From the NCBI GenBank assembly GCA_024449915.1, contig JAMZAV010001740.1, forward strand, positions 62,001 through 126,000: a stretch of 64,000 nucleotides of DNA, read 5' to 3'. A program made the translations under genes and the position numbers. This document shows positions 12,325 through 22,700 of the stretch, piece after piece. The stretch is from Sweltsa coloradensis (taxonomy: Eukaryota > Arthropoda > Insecta > Plecoptera > Chloroperlidae). Each line of letters opens with the position of its first letter. Position 1 is the first letter of the stretch. The notes under the pieces were generated by a model that did no database searches, had not been told where the DNA came from, and worked only from the letters and a program-made list of their open reading frames with translations.

Positions 12325-12690
12325 ATAGGGCAAAAATGCTTTTCTGTTGTCTCTAAATTGAGACGGCTACGAGGAGACTTGGCAAGGTTTACTAAGGACT
12401 TAGGACTTACTGTAATATCCCAACCTTTTTTCTTGTTGTAATTAATAATCTATTTCAATGTTGGGCTTTTCCATTGTCCACTTTCACAACAACCCAATAA
12501 CAATAAAACAACACACGATGGATAGGGCAAAAATTTTTCTGCCTCTCAATTAGGACGCTACAGGAACTTGGCAGGTTTAACAAGGATTAGGACTTCTGTA
12601 TATCCAACTTTTCTGTGTAATTATTAATCTATTTCAATGTTGCCCTGCTTCCAATGTCCCTTTCACAACAACCCAATAACAATGAAAATC
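12325..12690. repeat. ~200-bp tandem duplication differing mainly by indels
   Basis: A unit starting GATAGGGCAAAAAT and ending AACAACCCAATAACAAT occurs at about 12325-12507 and again at 12521-12682. Shared landmarks in order are TAGGACTT, ATTAATCTATTTCAATGTTG and TTTCACAACAACCCAATAAC. The copies differ mostly by one- to three-base insertions or deletions, with few clear substitutions. That pattern is typical of uncorrected long-read sequence or a falsely retained haplotype. A genuine recent duplication remains possible. Confidence 0.7.
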
Positions 12691-12699
12691 AACCCTCGA

Positions 12700-14265
12700 G
12701 ACAGGTCAATAATAATTATTTACTCCTCTCACTAGGAATCGTCGCCACTCTGGGTGATGGTAAACAAGGAGGTTGACATTTTAACTCTTGCGAAATCGTA
12801 CATGACATTATTACTGAATTAATTTTTGGAATGGTTAGCCCTAGTTCGAATGCTCTTCTTGAGCAACGACTCTAATTTACTTTGATATCTCCGAGGGAGT
12901 GAAGAAGAATAATGCATGCCCTGCCACGGCAACGTCTGCTTGGTCATCCCAATGGGTAAAGAGTACATTGAAAGCTCAGAAATCGTAATTACGGAATTAT
13001 TTGGGCTTGTTTTGGATGCAAGCATGAGAACTTGACTTGGCAGGCATGAGGACTGGCAGATGCATGCACAAACCACTTGATTCTCTCAAGAGGTTAAATA
13101 ATAAATAGGTGTGAAGCCAAAACCTCGAGGCCGGATATGGATGACTAACCCTACAGGCAGGCAATGAGGACCTGGGAAGAATAAAAGACTTGATTATTTC
13201 CAAGACCTGTCGTCTCAAAGGAATCCAAAGAGGATCTCGAGTGGTGTTGTTGTTTGCTCTTTTCAAGCAGCTTTCCAAGAGGTTTGGGGTGGATTGGGTG
13301 GGGTGGGTGAGGCACCTGCTACGGGGTTTGGTTTTTGAAGAAGACGGGGAAAGTCTGTTCAAATAAAATGTTTTTGGTTCTCGTAAGTTCTGAGATAGAA
13401 TCACATTAATACTAATTTAAATCGCAATACATTATGAGATGACCCTCAAGCTAAAACGTTCAATACATCCTATATTTTTAAGCAGAATGACGAATTGTCC
13501 TTGCATATTCCGATTTTTCCTCTAAGATCATCTCAAACCTTGACTTTTCAAACATATTTCCCTCGATTTTCAAAATTACAAGAGCTCAGTCACTAACCAG
13601 TCAACTTACAGCTGTGCTAGTTTGCTACAATATATTATTATTATGCTCGTGACTCGTGAGGCAACTCCGATCTAATAGAACCTTTTTAAGCACTAATGCA
13701 CCAAATATGTATTATTTTAAACAATTACTATTTTAGTTTGAAGAAGGCAAACATAGTATGTTTTCGTCCGCCATACAGTACCAATGCTACTGCGTTCTGG
13801 TGAATAAAAACAAATTGTACATACAGCAAGATATTATTCGTTCAAGCTAATCGTTTTAGATGATTTCGTTTTATTGGGTCAAGTAAGTTCAAGAAGTGTT
13901 GAAGAAATAGCAATCTAATTCTCTAGCTGTTGCGTGATAGGCGGAAAACATCAGCCCCACATTCATAGCTAGTTAATAGTGCAAATACACGATATGTTAT
14001 TATAATACATTATTTTTTATCAACCACATTTAAAAATAAAATAACTGGAAATGGAATATAATAAATCTGCTTGAAAATACGTGTATGAGTAATATAACAA
14101 ATACACTTTATTTCACAGGAAAAATGTCATATTATTTTTGAATCGGTATAGAGAGATTTAAGTAATGTATATTATCAATTTACATTACATAATACATTAA
14201 TACTTTTGGTAAATTTGTCTTTACTCGTACAGATAACTGATAGTGATATATCGGTAAAGCTCTTA
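12700..14265. other. No gene recognised
   Basis: A 135-codon minus-strand frame (12997-13404) overlaps an 85-codon one (12819-13076). Both are rich in Pro, Ser, Arg and Leu and neither resembles a known protein. No convincing splice sites frame them. Confidence 0.5.
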
Positions 14266-14269
14266 TAAA

Positions 14270-14315
14270 GCATCACCGTTGAGTGACTAATATATTAGTC
14301 ACTCAACGGCATCAC
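14270..14315. repeat. perfect 32-bp palindrome between 7-bp direct repeats
   Basis: CGTTGAGTGACTAATA is followed immediately by its exact reverse complement (14277-14308). The pair is bracketed by GCATCAC at 14270-14276 and 14309-14315. It lies 72 bp upstream of the HINE-like copy at 14388. The arrangement looks like a minimal foldback insertion with a 7-bp target duplication, or what is left after excision of a larger element. Confidence 0.75.
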
Positions 14316-14387
14316 TATTATATTATGGCCATCCGTCAGTCATTGGCATGCGTTTGTTTTGTTGGCATTGCCCTTCAACAAGGATAA

Positions 14388-15194
14388 TTGGATGAGCGTA
14401 GCGAGCGAACGAAGATTCCATTTCACTACACGGGAGAAAAAAATCCGGAATGTTTTTGGTTTTTTGTTTGTTTTTTGTTTGTTTGTTTTTTGTTTTTTTG
14501 TCTGTCTGTTAACACGATTCCGGCTACACCGATACTCCGATTGCGATGAAATTTTATGGAGCCCTTCGTAATCTCTGAACTTAGAACTGCCACGTTTTTG
14601 AGCGCAATCTAAAAATTATTTCTTATGAAAATCGCAATTTTACGATTTTTTTCGATTTTTAAAAAAATTCTTCGACTTATAATACCTACATGCTTTGTCC
14701 GATTGTAATGATTTTTTCAAGAACCTTAATTTTATGAATTATATATTGTGTGAAATTTGAGCGTAATCGAAAACATATTTCTCATGAAAATCGCAATTTT
14801 ACGATTTTTTTCGATTTTTAATTTTTTTTGGCTTATAACACCTACATGCTTTATCCGATTGTAATGATTTTTTCACAGAACCTTAATCTATGAATTTATA
14901 TATTCGTGTGAAATTTGAGCGCAATAAAAAAATAATTTCTCGTGATAATCGCAATTTTACGATTTTTTGTCGATTTTTTAAATTTCTTCGACTTATAACA
15001 ACAACATGCTTTATCCGATTGTAATGAGTTTTTCACAGAACTTTAATTTTATGAATTAATATATTTGTGTGAAGTTTGACCGTAATCAAAAAATTATTTC
15101 TCATGAAAATCTCTATTTTACGCCTATTTTCGTTTTTAAAAAATTACGCTCATCCAACAACGCGCCTGAAAAAGCGTTTGCGAAGCTTCCTAGT
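14388..15194 (+). mobile_element. HINE/Helentron-like element, copy B
   Basis: Head TTGGATGAGCGTAGCGAGCG, then GATTCCATTTCACTAC, then a (GTTTTTT)n tract. The 3' end is ACGCTCATCC (inverse of the head), then AACGC-loop-GCGTT, then TTCCTAGT. Between them, a unit of about 158 bp beginning CTTATAA(T/C)ACC occurs three times, at 14676, 14832 and 14992. The 3' hairpin loop and an 8-base insert (TGCGAAGC) after it differ from copies A, C, F and G while the stem is conserved. No protein is encoded. Confidence 0.75.
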
Positions 15195-15199
15195 ACATA

Positions 15200-15315
15200 A
15201 TGTTTTGGTGGCCCTGGGGGTAAGGGAAGTCTGAAAGTTTGATATTCATTACCCGGCACCTACACCAGGCAACGAACCTTTTTTTGTTCTAAGTCTACCC
15301 GGCGCCACCACCAAA
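15200..15315 (-). repeat. GGTGCCGGGT-ended dispersed repeat, rearranged fragment
   Basis: It starts TTTTGGTGGCCCTGGGGGTA, contains ACCCGGCACCTACACC and ends ACCCGGCGCCACCACCAAA. The AGGCAACGAACCTTTTT block is shared with 25300-25320. It immediately follows HINE copy B. Confidence 0.5.
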
Positions 15316-15526
15316 TGACCAATCCATCAATCAATTCTTCGACAAGCTTCTCTCCCTCATTTGGGTACTATACCGTACCCGTGCATGTTAGGTAAGTCTG
15401 TTATGATAAAACCACACCTGCAGTCTGAATTTTAGTTATTGACTTCTATGTACGAGATAGATTTTTAAAAATGGATATATTCACGATGTTTTATGGCGTT
15501 GTTGTTGGTTTTACTATTGGCTGTAG

Positions 15527-15674
15527 TCCTGGAAGCCAACATTGGGTGCTAATCTCTCGGAAGCGTCGAATGCGTCTTCCCAAAGGATTAGTACGAGCGA
15601 GTCTGTGTCTTCACCTGTCATGGCGAGCAGCCTCCCTGGACCACGGATCACATGTGCATGGGTCTACGTGTCAT
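15527..15674 (+). CDS. candidate internal exon, product unknown
   Basis: A GC-richer segment preceded by TTTTACTATTGGCTGTAG and followed by TCAT|GTGAGG, so bounded by an acceptor and a donor. The frame starting at 15527 is open for 49 codons and encodes a Ser-rich stretch (SEASNASSQRISTSESVSSP). Other readings compete: a 138-codon plus-strand frame at 15471-15887, and a minus-strand frame running from an acceptor-like TTTTTCTGCCAG near 15845 down to a stop at about 15670. The region may be genuinely exonic, but strand and frame are open and no family is recognised. Confidence 0.25.
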
Positions 15675-15894
15675 GTGAGGCGAGATGTCCGCTCATCCAC
15701 ATCCGGTCGCGCGAACTCTAGGGACCGGAGGTTATGGGAAAAACCAAAATCGTTACAAGAAAAATATCCAAGCGTCTTGTGTTCAGCTAATGGTGACACT
15801 GCCAATCTTCTCGTTCTCGGCTTCTGGTTCCCAACAGACTGGCAGAAAAACGTTGGACACAGATTAATAGAGTACGTTGGACTTTGAATAGCTG

Positions 15895-16190
15895 CAGTAT
15901 AATCAGTTATAGTATAGCTATAGAGACAACTTCAACTTCGGTCCGACTCCGAGTGGGTATGACTGAATATGGATTACCCGCAATGCAATGCGTATTTGTA
16001 TAAAATATCCATATTTCAACAGTGCTGTTCCACAATTCAATGCAATTGCTGTTTAGCATTCTTCTAATGCCATATCGTAAATTATCGGATTTATCCAACA
16101 AAAATACCAAAAATACCGAGTTACACAGTCGACACATAAAGCGGGGCATGTCCCGCCCAGGGCAGTTTTCCCGCGAGAACTTTGAACATA
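15895..16190. other. No feature seen
   Basis: AT-rich spacer. Two overlapping short frames on opposite strands have no recognisable content. Confidence 0.5.
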
Positions 16191-16194
16191 ATCA

Positions 16195-16964
16195 TTGGAT
16201 GAGCGTAGCGAGCGTAGCGAGCGAAGCGAAGATTCCATTCACTACACATGGAGAAAAAAATCCGGAATGTTTTTTTTTTATCTTTTTTTTTTTTTTTTTT
16301 TTTTTTTTGTATTTTTGTGTGTTTGTTAACACGATTCCGGCTAAACCGATATTGATTGCAATGAAATTTATGGGCTTCGAAATCCCTGAACTTAGAACTG
16401 CCACGTTTTTGAGCGCAATCAGAAAATTATTTCTCATTATACACGCAATTTTACGATTTTTTTCGATTTTTTAAAAATCTCTTCAGCTTATTACACCGAT
16501 CCGATCCGATTTTTATGATTTTTTCAAAGAACCTTAATTTTATGAATTAAGTTTTCGTGTAAAATTTGAGCGCAATCGAAAAACTATTTCTCATGAAAAT
16601 CGAAATTTTACGTTTTTCTTTTTTTAAACAATTCTTTGACTTATAACACCTACATGCTTTATCCGATTGTAATGATTTTTTACAGAACCTTAATTTCATG
16701 AACTATATATTCGTGTTTAAATTTGAGCGCAATCGAATAATTATTTCCTATGAAAATTGCAATTTTACGATTTTTTTTTTTTTAAATTACGATTTATTAA
16801 AAAATAAGTTAATTTTTTATTTTATTTAATTTAATTAAAAAAAATCTAGTCGACTAAGTAATAATTTTGTTCACAGAACAACAGAAAATCTGCGTAACAC
16901 ATGGCACTCAATGCACCAATTACGCTCATCCAACAACGCGGCGGGACTTAAGCGTTTTCCTAGT
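16195..16964 (+). mobile_element. HINE/Helentron-like element, copy C
   Basis: Head TTGGATGAGCGTAGCGAGCG, a ~24-nt T run, internal ~153-bp repeat starts at about 16487 and 16640, and the standard tail (ACGCTCATCC, AACGC stem, CCTAGT at 16964). Near the 3' end (about 16800-16875) it carries an extra AT-rich block, AAAATAAGTTAATTTTT through ATTTAATTTAATT, shared only with copy D. The two short protein frames drawn across it (16022-16474 and minus-strand 16192-16437) are translations of the repeat. Confidence 0.75.
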
Positions 16965-17026
16965 TATCATACAACAGGTAAAAATGATCGTACGTAAATA
17001 GCAAGAAACCCACAACTAATTAGTTT

Positions 17027-17700
17027 TTGGATGAGCGTAGCGGCGTAGCGAGCGAAGCGAAGATTCCATTTCACTACACTGGAGAAAAAAATCCGGAATG
17101 TTTTTTTTCTTTTTTTTTTTTTGTATTTTTGTGTGTTTGTTAACACGATTCGGCTAAACCGATACTCCGATTGCGATGAAATTTTATGGAGGCCTTCGAA
17201 ACTCTGAACTTAGACTGCCACGTTTTTGAGCGCAATCGGGAAAATTTTTCTTATAAAAAACGCAATTTACGATTTTTTCGATTTTAAAAAAATTCTTCGA
17301 CTTATAACACTTACATGCTTTATCCTATGTAATGATTTTTTATTAGAACCTTAATTTATAAATTAAGATATTCGTGTGAAATTGAGCTTAATCGAACATA
17401 TTTCTCATGAAAATCGAAATTTACGGGTTTTTTTTTTTTAAAACAATTCTTTGACAATAACACTACATGCTTTATCCTATTGTAATGATTTTTTTATAGA
17501 ACCTTAATTTAATGAATTAATATACTCGTGTAAAATTGAGCGCAATTGATAATATTTCTTATGAAAATTGCAATTTTACGATTTTTTCTTTTTTAAATTA
17601 CGTAAAATTATGATTATAAAAAAATAAGTTAATTTTTAATTTAATTTAATTTAATTTAAAAAAAATCTCGAATAGTAATGATTTTTACAGAACACAAAAT
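17027..17700 (+). mobile_element. HINE/Helentron-like element, copy D, 3' end missing
   Basis: It starts 62 bp after copy C ends and follows copy C closely, including its private AT-rich block near 17625-17670. It stops at about 17700 without the inverted head or CTAGT tail. Relative to other copies it lacks many single bases (GATTCGGC for GATTCCGGC, CTTAGACTGCC for CTTAGAACTGCC, CAATTTACG for CAATTTTACG). It is therefore either an indel-prone decayed duplicate or under-corrected sequence. Confidence 0.7.
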
Positions 17701-18062
17701 GCGTTCAAAAATGATCATTTCGTATAAACAAAAACGCGCACTAACGTTTCTTAATAACTAATTTGGCGAGTGTAATGTGGTTATAATGTGGCAAAACACA
17801 TGGTTGTCAACGACATCCCAACTCTCCCACACTTCAAAACATTGACTAAACATGGTCGACAGTAGTTTCCCACAGCTTTGAAAACTCCCGAGTACAACAG
17901 CTACAGCGGGCAACAGAAGTGCTCAGACTCGTATCTGCTAGATTAACTTTGATAATTACTTCTTCTGGGAGTTCTGTGAGAGCGGCGCACGGATTTCAAA
18001 GCACTGTTATTCAGTTATTATTATTATCATCATCATCCTCCCACCTTCATTTTGGACCTCAC

Positions 18063-18120
18063 CGCGACAGTACAAGACGGGTCGAGGTCAAAGCTACTGG
18101 TCTGGTCCCAAGCGCGTTAC
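18063..18120 (-). CDS. possible second coding exon of the 18.8-kb minus-strand gene
   Basis: On the minus strand TTTGTGTTTGCACAG precedes the segment and CGCG|GTGAGG follows it, giving a 58-nt interval with good acceptor and donor signals. The upstream candidate exon (18825-18963) ends in phase 1. Entering here in that phase leaves the frame open for 19 residues (NALGTRPVALTSTRLVLS). The match of phase and strand is the only link between the two. The interval is short enough for chance, and no family is recognised. Confidence 0.27.
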
Positions 18121-18322
18121 CTGTGCAAACACAAACTTAATCCGCGCACAAAAAACTACGAGGGTAGAATTACATGCCGTTGACCTGATGCTATGTATGG
18201 CCACTTAGAAATACCTTAAAAAATCTTTGAATCGAAATATGTTATAGGATAACAAATGATAACAGGTAGACATTCAGCCTGCTTTTAAGCTTATATTTCG
18301 CCGACATGTGTGGGCCTTAGGA

Positions 18323-18339
18323 GGGGGGGGGGGGGGGGG
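18323..18339. repeat. poly-G tract (~17 nt)
   Basis: G homopolymer following TTAGGA. It would lie inside the proposed intron between the two minus-strand exon candidates. Confidence 0.95.
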
Positions 18340-18618
18340 ATGAGAAACATAATGCAAAAAACGCGAATTAAATATTGGAAACAACAGCTAGGAAGATTGC
18401 TTTAAACTACTGATAATGGCAAATGCTTTTACAACACGTGTTGCACTTTAAATTACGTTTAATAACTTAAAACCAATTTTTCCCGCAACAAACACCTATT
18501 CTAAATTCTGGGTCGTGGTGTCGGTCGGTGTTGGCATTGGCATACGAGCTGTCTACGAGAATGTTTCATATAGTTATTATTTCGGAAATACAGCGCTGAA
18601 AACATAAGCTGCGCCTAG

Positions 18619-18764
18619 TATAGGCGCTCCACGCTAAGAAAGGAGATGCGCGCGCTTTCGACGGGCCAATCAGCGATCGTTATTTAAAATTGGAGCCTGC
18701 TGAATGGCTACAATTCACCCGTTAAAAGCGCGCGCAACTCCTTTCTTAGCGTGGAGCGCCTATA
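18619..18764. mobile_element. 146-bp foldback MITE with 47-bp inverted arms
   Basis: The left arm (18619-18665) begins TATAGGCGCTCCACGCTAAG. The right arm (18718-18764) is its near-exact reverse complement, ending GGAGCGCCTATA. The 52-bp middle contains CCAATCAGCGATC and a weaker partner, TGCTGAATGGC. The outer ends read TA|TAGGCG...CGCCTA|TA, compatible with a TA target duplication as in Tc1/mariner-type MITEs. TAGGCGCTCC also occurs at about 50662. No transposase is present. It lies within the proposed intron of the minus-strand gene. Confidence 0.7.
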
Positions 18765-18824
18765 TGACATTACCCTCAAACACATCAGTATGTCTGAGGT
18801 CAAAACCTAAACAATCTGTCTTAC

Positions 18825-18963
18825 CTAATAGTATATCTCTTATTTGCGACCTGGCTTGGATGAAGCTAAGAAGTGCCGCCAGGAGCAGCACCAAGTGCAA
18901 AGATGACGTCATTGCGCCGATCAGTGTGGTTACTGCTTCATCGAGGCGTCGCAGAGGTGCCAC
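18825..18963 (-). CDS. candidate coding exon with signal-peptide or transmembrane segment
   Basis: This is the best coding candidate in the window. On the minus strand ATCTTTGTTTCCAG precedes 18963 and the segment ends ATTAG|GTAAGA at 18825/18824, a textbook donor. The whole 139 nt is open. From the ATG at 18912 (G at -3) it reads MTSS, then the hydrophobic LHLVLLLAALLSFI, then QARSQIRDILLG across the junction. That fits a secretory signal peptide cut after Gln-Ala, or a transmembrane helix if the frame enters from an earlier exon (upstream residues VAPLRRLDEAVTTLIGA are also open). The exon ends in phase 1. I do not recognise the family. The first exon would lie to the right, beyond 18963, and the rest to the left. 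Confidence 0.45.
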
Positions 18964-19058
18964 CTGGAAACAAAGATACTCTAATTAGAACATTGTTTAG
19001 GCTAAACAACAATATACACCTCCATTTACAACATAACACTTTTGACTTCAATATCTAA

Positions 19059-19514
19059 TTGGATGAGCGAAGCGAAGACTTCAATTTCACTTACCCTGCA
19101 AAAATAGGTCTGGTGTTTTTTTGTTTTGTTTGTTTTTGTCTGTTTGTTCGCTCTCTATCGGGCAAACGGCATTTGCGATCTTGATGAAAATGGGAGGGGA
19201 CATTTTAAATCTTTGAACTTAGATCTGCCAAGTTTTTTTGGTACAATCGAAGAAATATTTCTCATTCATTAATATCGTACTTTATCGATTTTTTCGAATG
19301 TTATTGCTATATTTTCGTGATATTTGGTTCGCGATCGGAGAAACAGCTACTCTGATCTTGATGCAACTTTATGGGAACGTTTGAAATCACTGAACTTAGA
19401 TATGTTATGATTTTTGGGACAATCATAGAAATCGTACTTTTAGGACAACGATAATCAACCATAAAAGCTCATCCATCAACGCGACTGGAAAAAAGCGTTA
19501 GCAAAGCGGCCTAA
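19059..19514 (+). mobile_element. HINE/Helentron-like element, copy E
   Basis: Head TTGGATGAGCGAAGCGAAG followed by ACTTCAATTTCACT, the same subfamily as copies A and F. The tail has AGCTCATCC, AACGC-loop-GCGTT with a different loop (GACTGGAAAAAA), then AGCAAAGCGGCCTAA, so the CTAGT terminus is altered. It is about 100 bp shorter than copies A and F. Confidence 0.7.
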
Positions 19515-19664
19515 AAAAAGAGTTCAAACCAAGTTTTAGTGAAAGAAGTTCGAAGTTTGGAAAAAAAATTATTTTTAATTACTAATTTTTAGTGGTGTTT
19601 GGGTACTCTAATGTGACAGTCAAAAGGGATATCGATTTCCAGGTACAAATAACAAAAATCGGGA

Positions 19665-19758
19665 TGGTGGAGGTGCCGGTCCAGAAGTTACATACGTTCT
19701 TGGTGGAGGTGCCGGTCCAGAAGTTACATACGTTCTTGGTGGAGGTGCCGGTCCAGAC
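19665..19758. repeat. 36-bp tandem repeat, about 2.6 copies
   Basis: The unit TGGTGGAGGTGCCGGTCCAG plus AAGTTACATACGTTCT starts at 19665, 19701 and 19737. The first two units are identical. The GGTGGAGGTGCCGG part matches the terminus of the dispersed family at 41544. As 36 is a multiple of three, several frames run through it, for example GGAGPEVTYVLG repeated. Nothing upstream indicates translation. Confidence 0.85.
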
Positions 19759-19759
19759 T

Positions 19760-22700
19760 TATCACCATTAATTTTACCAGTTTCGTTTCAGGTTCGGTTC
19801 GACATTTTATAGAAGATCGAAATCCGATGGACAACCCTTCTGAAAGTTCGAGTTCGGTTCGAAATTAAAAATCCAGGTTCGCACAACCCCACTATTATAG
19901 TACATAATATCTTCACCCCCAACATCTACGCAACGACGGTTGCACCACAATACTCTGAAGTAAAAAAAGTAATATCTTATGAAAAAGCAATGCTGGCTAG
20001 TGGCTGTGCTCTCGTTAGGATTAATGTATTTTTAGAATCAACTCGGTTTTAAAGACTTCCTAGAACTAAGATGTCACATTCCAAGAGCCCCCCATAGCAA
20101 AGCATACCCTATGGCTGTATTTGCCACTGTGTGGTTGTACTTGGTTTATTTGATTGCGTTAGCTCTAGGTAATTGAACCCTGTGGTGAAGATACGCCGTC
20201 TGTTCTGTTGTTGAAACGACTAATGGAAGATGTTATTCATGTCGTAGACATTACCTTTCCATTGGAAAGCTAATAAATATTGAGCCAAGAGAAGACAGAG
20301 TGTGAGCGGTAGAAGCGTTTGTGTGGGACTGTGGGGAATAAATAAACCAACGGGAGTGATCATTCTTCCAGAACCACACTCACTGGATAGAGCATAGTTC
20401 ACACCGTAGGTCTGCCATTCATTCTTATAAGCACGAAAAAATTATTGCATAACGTGTCATCAAAAAAATGTAGTGTATATCAAACGATTGTATTGCCAAG
20501 CGTAGTAATATTATTGTGAGTGTGGGCAATAGCGAAACGATTATTGTAATAGTGAAACCTGAAGGATAAAGATTTAATTGTTCGTTCACTTCATTGCGAG
20601 GAAAAGTAGTGAAAATTTATTGAAATAAATCATTCATCTACTTTTCGCATTTCCCCATATACCGCACTACTCTTTACAATAATTATAACGAAACATTTGG
20701 CACCGTACGCGTTGTCCATACATTGAAAAGTAGGTAACGAAACTGAGTTATTTTGACTCAATCCAAATCACACATTCTAAGTTAAAGGGAAAATCATATT
20801 TTCATATTTGTTACAAAAGTGCTATTTCGCTCCACTCCCGAATTCTTCCAACACCAACTGGCTTCATCTTCCTGATTATAAATAAAAAGAACCATAATCG
20901 GCCTCAAATACCTGATACCTATATACCGATAGCAAAGCATTAGCTACTACCGTAAATGTAACCGCCACAACTGGCAATGTAGTTGTAATGTCGGCACGAG
21001 TCGTGTGTCGTGTTCTTGGCGCAACTATTGCCTGCGTGCGCATCCACAGATCCAGCGCCGGGATCGAATGGGGTGTTCTAAATCCAAGAGGTTAATTTTC
21101 TTTCCACGAGATTTATTTTATAGACTAAGTTCTTTGAGAAGAGGCACGCACTCGAGTTTAGCTGGCTGAGGAGCTCGTAATACTTCAATATCGCTTCGGA
21201 GAGAGAATGCTTTTAGAGTAATAGACGCGTGCCCAGCTGGGCTCATTCGTTACCCACCAGACATTCCTTGAAATCCTTGTTTCCTCAAGAGGTTCAGATA
21301 GCCTACTCAAGTACATAAACGAACGCTTATCTTCCACTAAAATATAAAGTAAGAACGAAACTGTTGGTGTACTTTCCTCTTTCCTGGGCAGAGGGCGCAC
21401 GCCCCACAACTCTCCAGTCTATACTTCCCCACTCACTTTCACCAGTCGCGTATAAGCGAAAAAAAAAGACGAACTTATACATCGTATTGTTTACCACCGA
21501 ACAGCATCAGCTCATTACAGAGACGAACTTCGTGTCGACGAGTAGCCTAGTATTTAAATTTGTAATTATTTTAAGTTTTCATACAACGCACCCAATGATA
21601 ATCACAGATCCAGCAACTATCGGAACTTCAAACAGTATCATAAACTATAAACTAACCAAAGCAAGAACTTACAAAGTATGCACTCAAGAAGAATGCATGC
21701 AAATGTCTGTCTATATAAATCCTCTTACCGACAACTACTATACGATACATGGTTCTCATTCTAAATACAATCCATGTAGTTATCCCGGCCGGGGTTTGAA
21801 GCCGGGTCTCCCACTTTGATGCCACTGTTATGCCTTGTACAAAATCATTATAATAATATATTATTATTTATTCATTCATTTAGACAGTCACATAAAAGGT
21901 GACTTTTTTACGAAGCAGTGAAACGAAGACTCGAGACTAATTACATTGCCTAACTTCCGTGCAGTACAATGCTGAAAGATGCGCAAGTTGGTTAAAGTGG
22001 TTGTTGGGTTAGGTCAGCGGTTGCTCAGGTGGCACTGCACGCTGAGTCGGTCAAGGTAGACGGGATCCAAACATCTTGAACAACTGATCGTCTTGGAATA
22101 CTACATACATACTCGCACTCGTTTGGGCCGCCACCAAAACACCAGAATGTTGACTTGCAGCCAATGTCGATCGAAAAAGTGGAAAGATCCCAACTTCATC
22201 ATTATCTCTTCAGTTCTTCTGCATGATTTGTCACCAAAGATAAGGTACCCTCATCAATCTTTCTTGTTGGGGGTTAGATGAAAGGAATTAGAAATTAGAG
22301 GTTTACAAAGCGCATTGTCGTATAATTTGAGGGTGTAGTGCGAGTTGAGAGGGATGGAACCAACCCTTGTGATGCTCTAGGCGGGCGAGGGAAACGTTTT
22401 AGAATCAGATTATGACAAGGGAGATTATAGAGGACGCGGTCCAAGGGATTATTTATTAATGCAATATATTAAAGCAAAGCACGTGTGACGTTGTTTTTGT
22501 GCATGGATGTATAAGCAGTCGCCTCTCCTCGTATGTATGTGTTCCTCAATAATGAATTTCTCACGCCGCGCCCTAGACCGCTTTTTAAAACCAAAAATTA
22601 TGTCTCCAGTGAAAAAGCTAGAAATGTATGAAGTCCAGTAATCAACACGAGACTTTATTTTGATAACTATATGTTAAAAAGTATACATAGAATTCACTAG

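Noticed and set aside
14276..14309. Rho-independent-type terminator or bacterial operator
   Set aside because: The palindrome is loopless, has no U-tract, and the window is clearly eukaryotic.
16022..16474. 150-codon plus-strand frame rich in Phe
   Set aside because: It runs through the poly-T core and repeats of HINE copy C. The Phe and Lys runs on either strand are homopolymer translations.
21364..21819. 151-codon plus-strand frame, one of the longest in the window
   Set aside because: No recognisable domain, AT-driven composition, no splice signals or initiation context. A frame of this length is plausible by chance over 64 kb and six frames.
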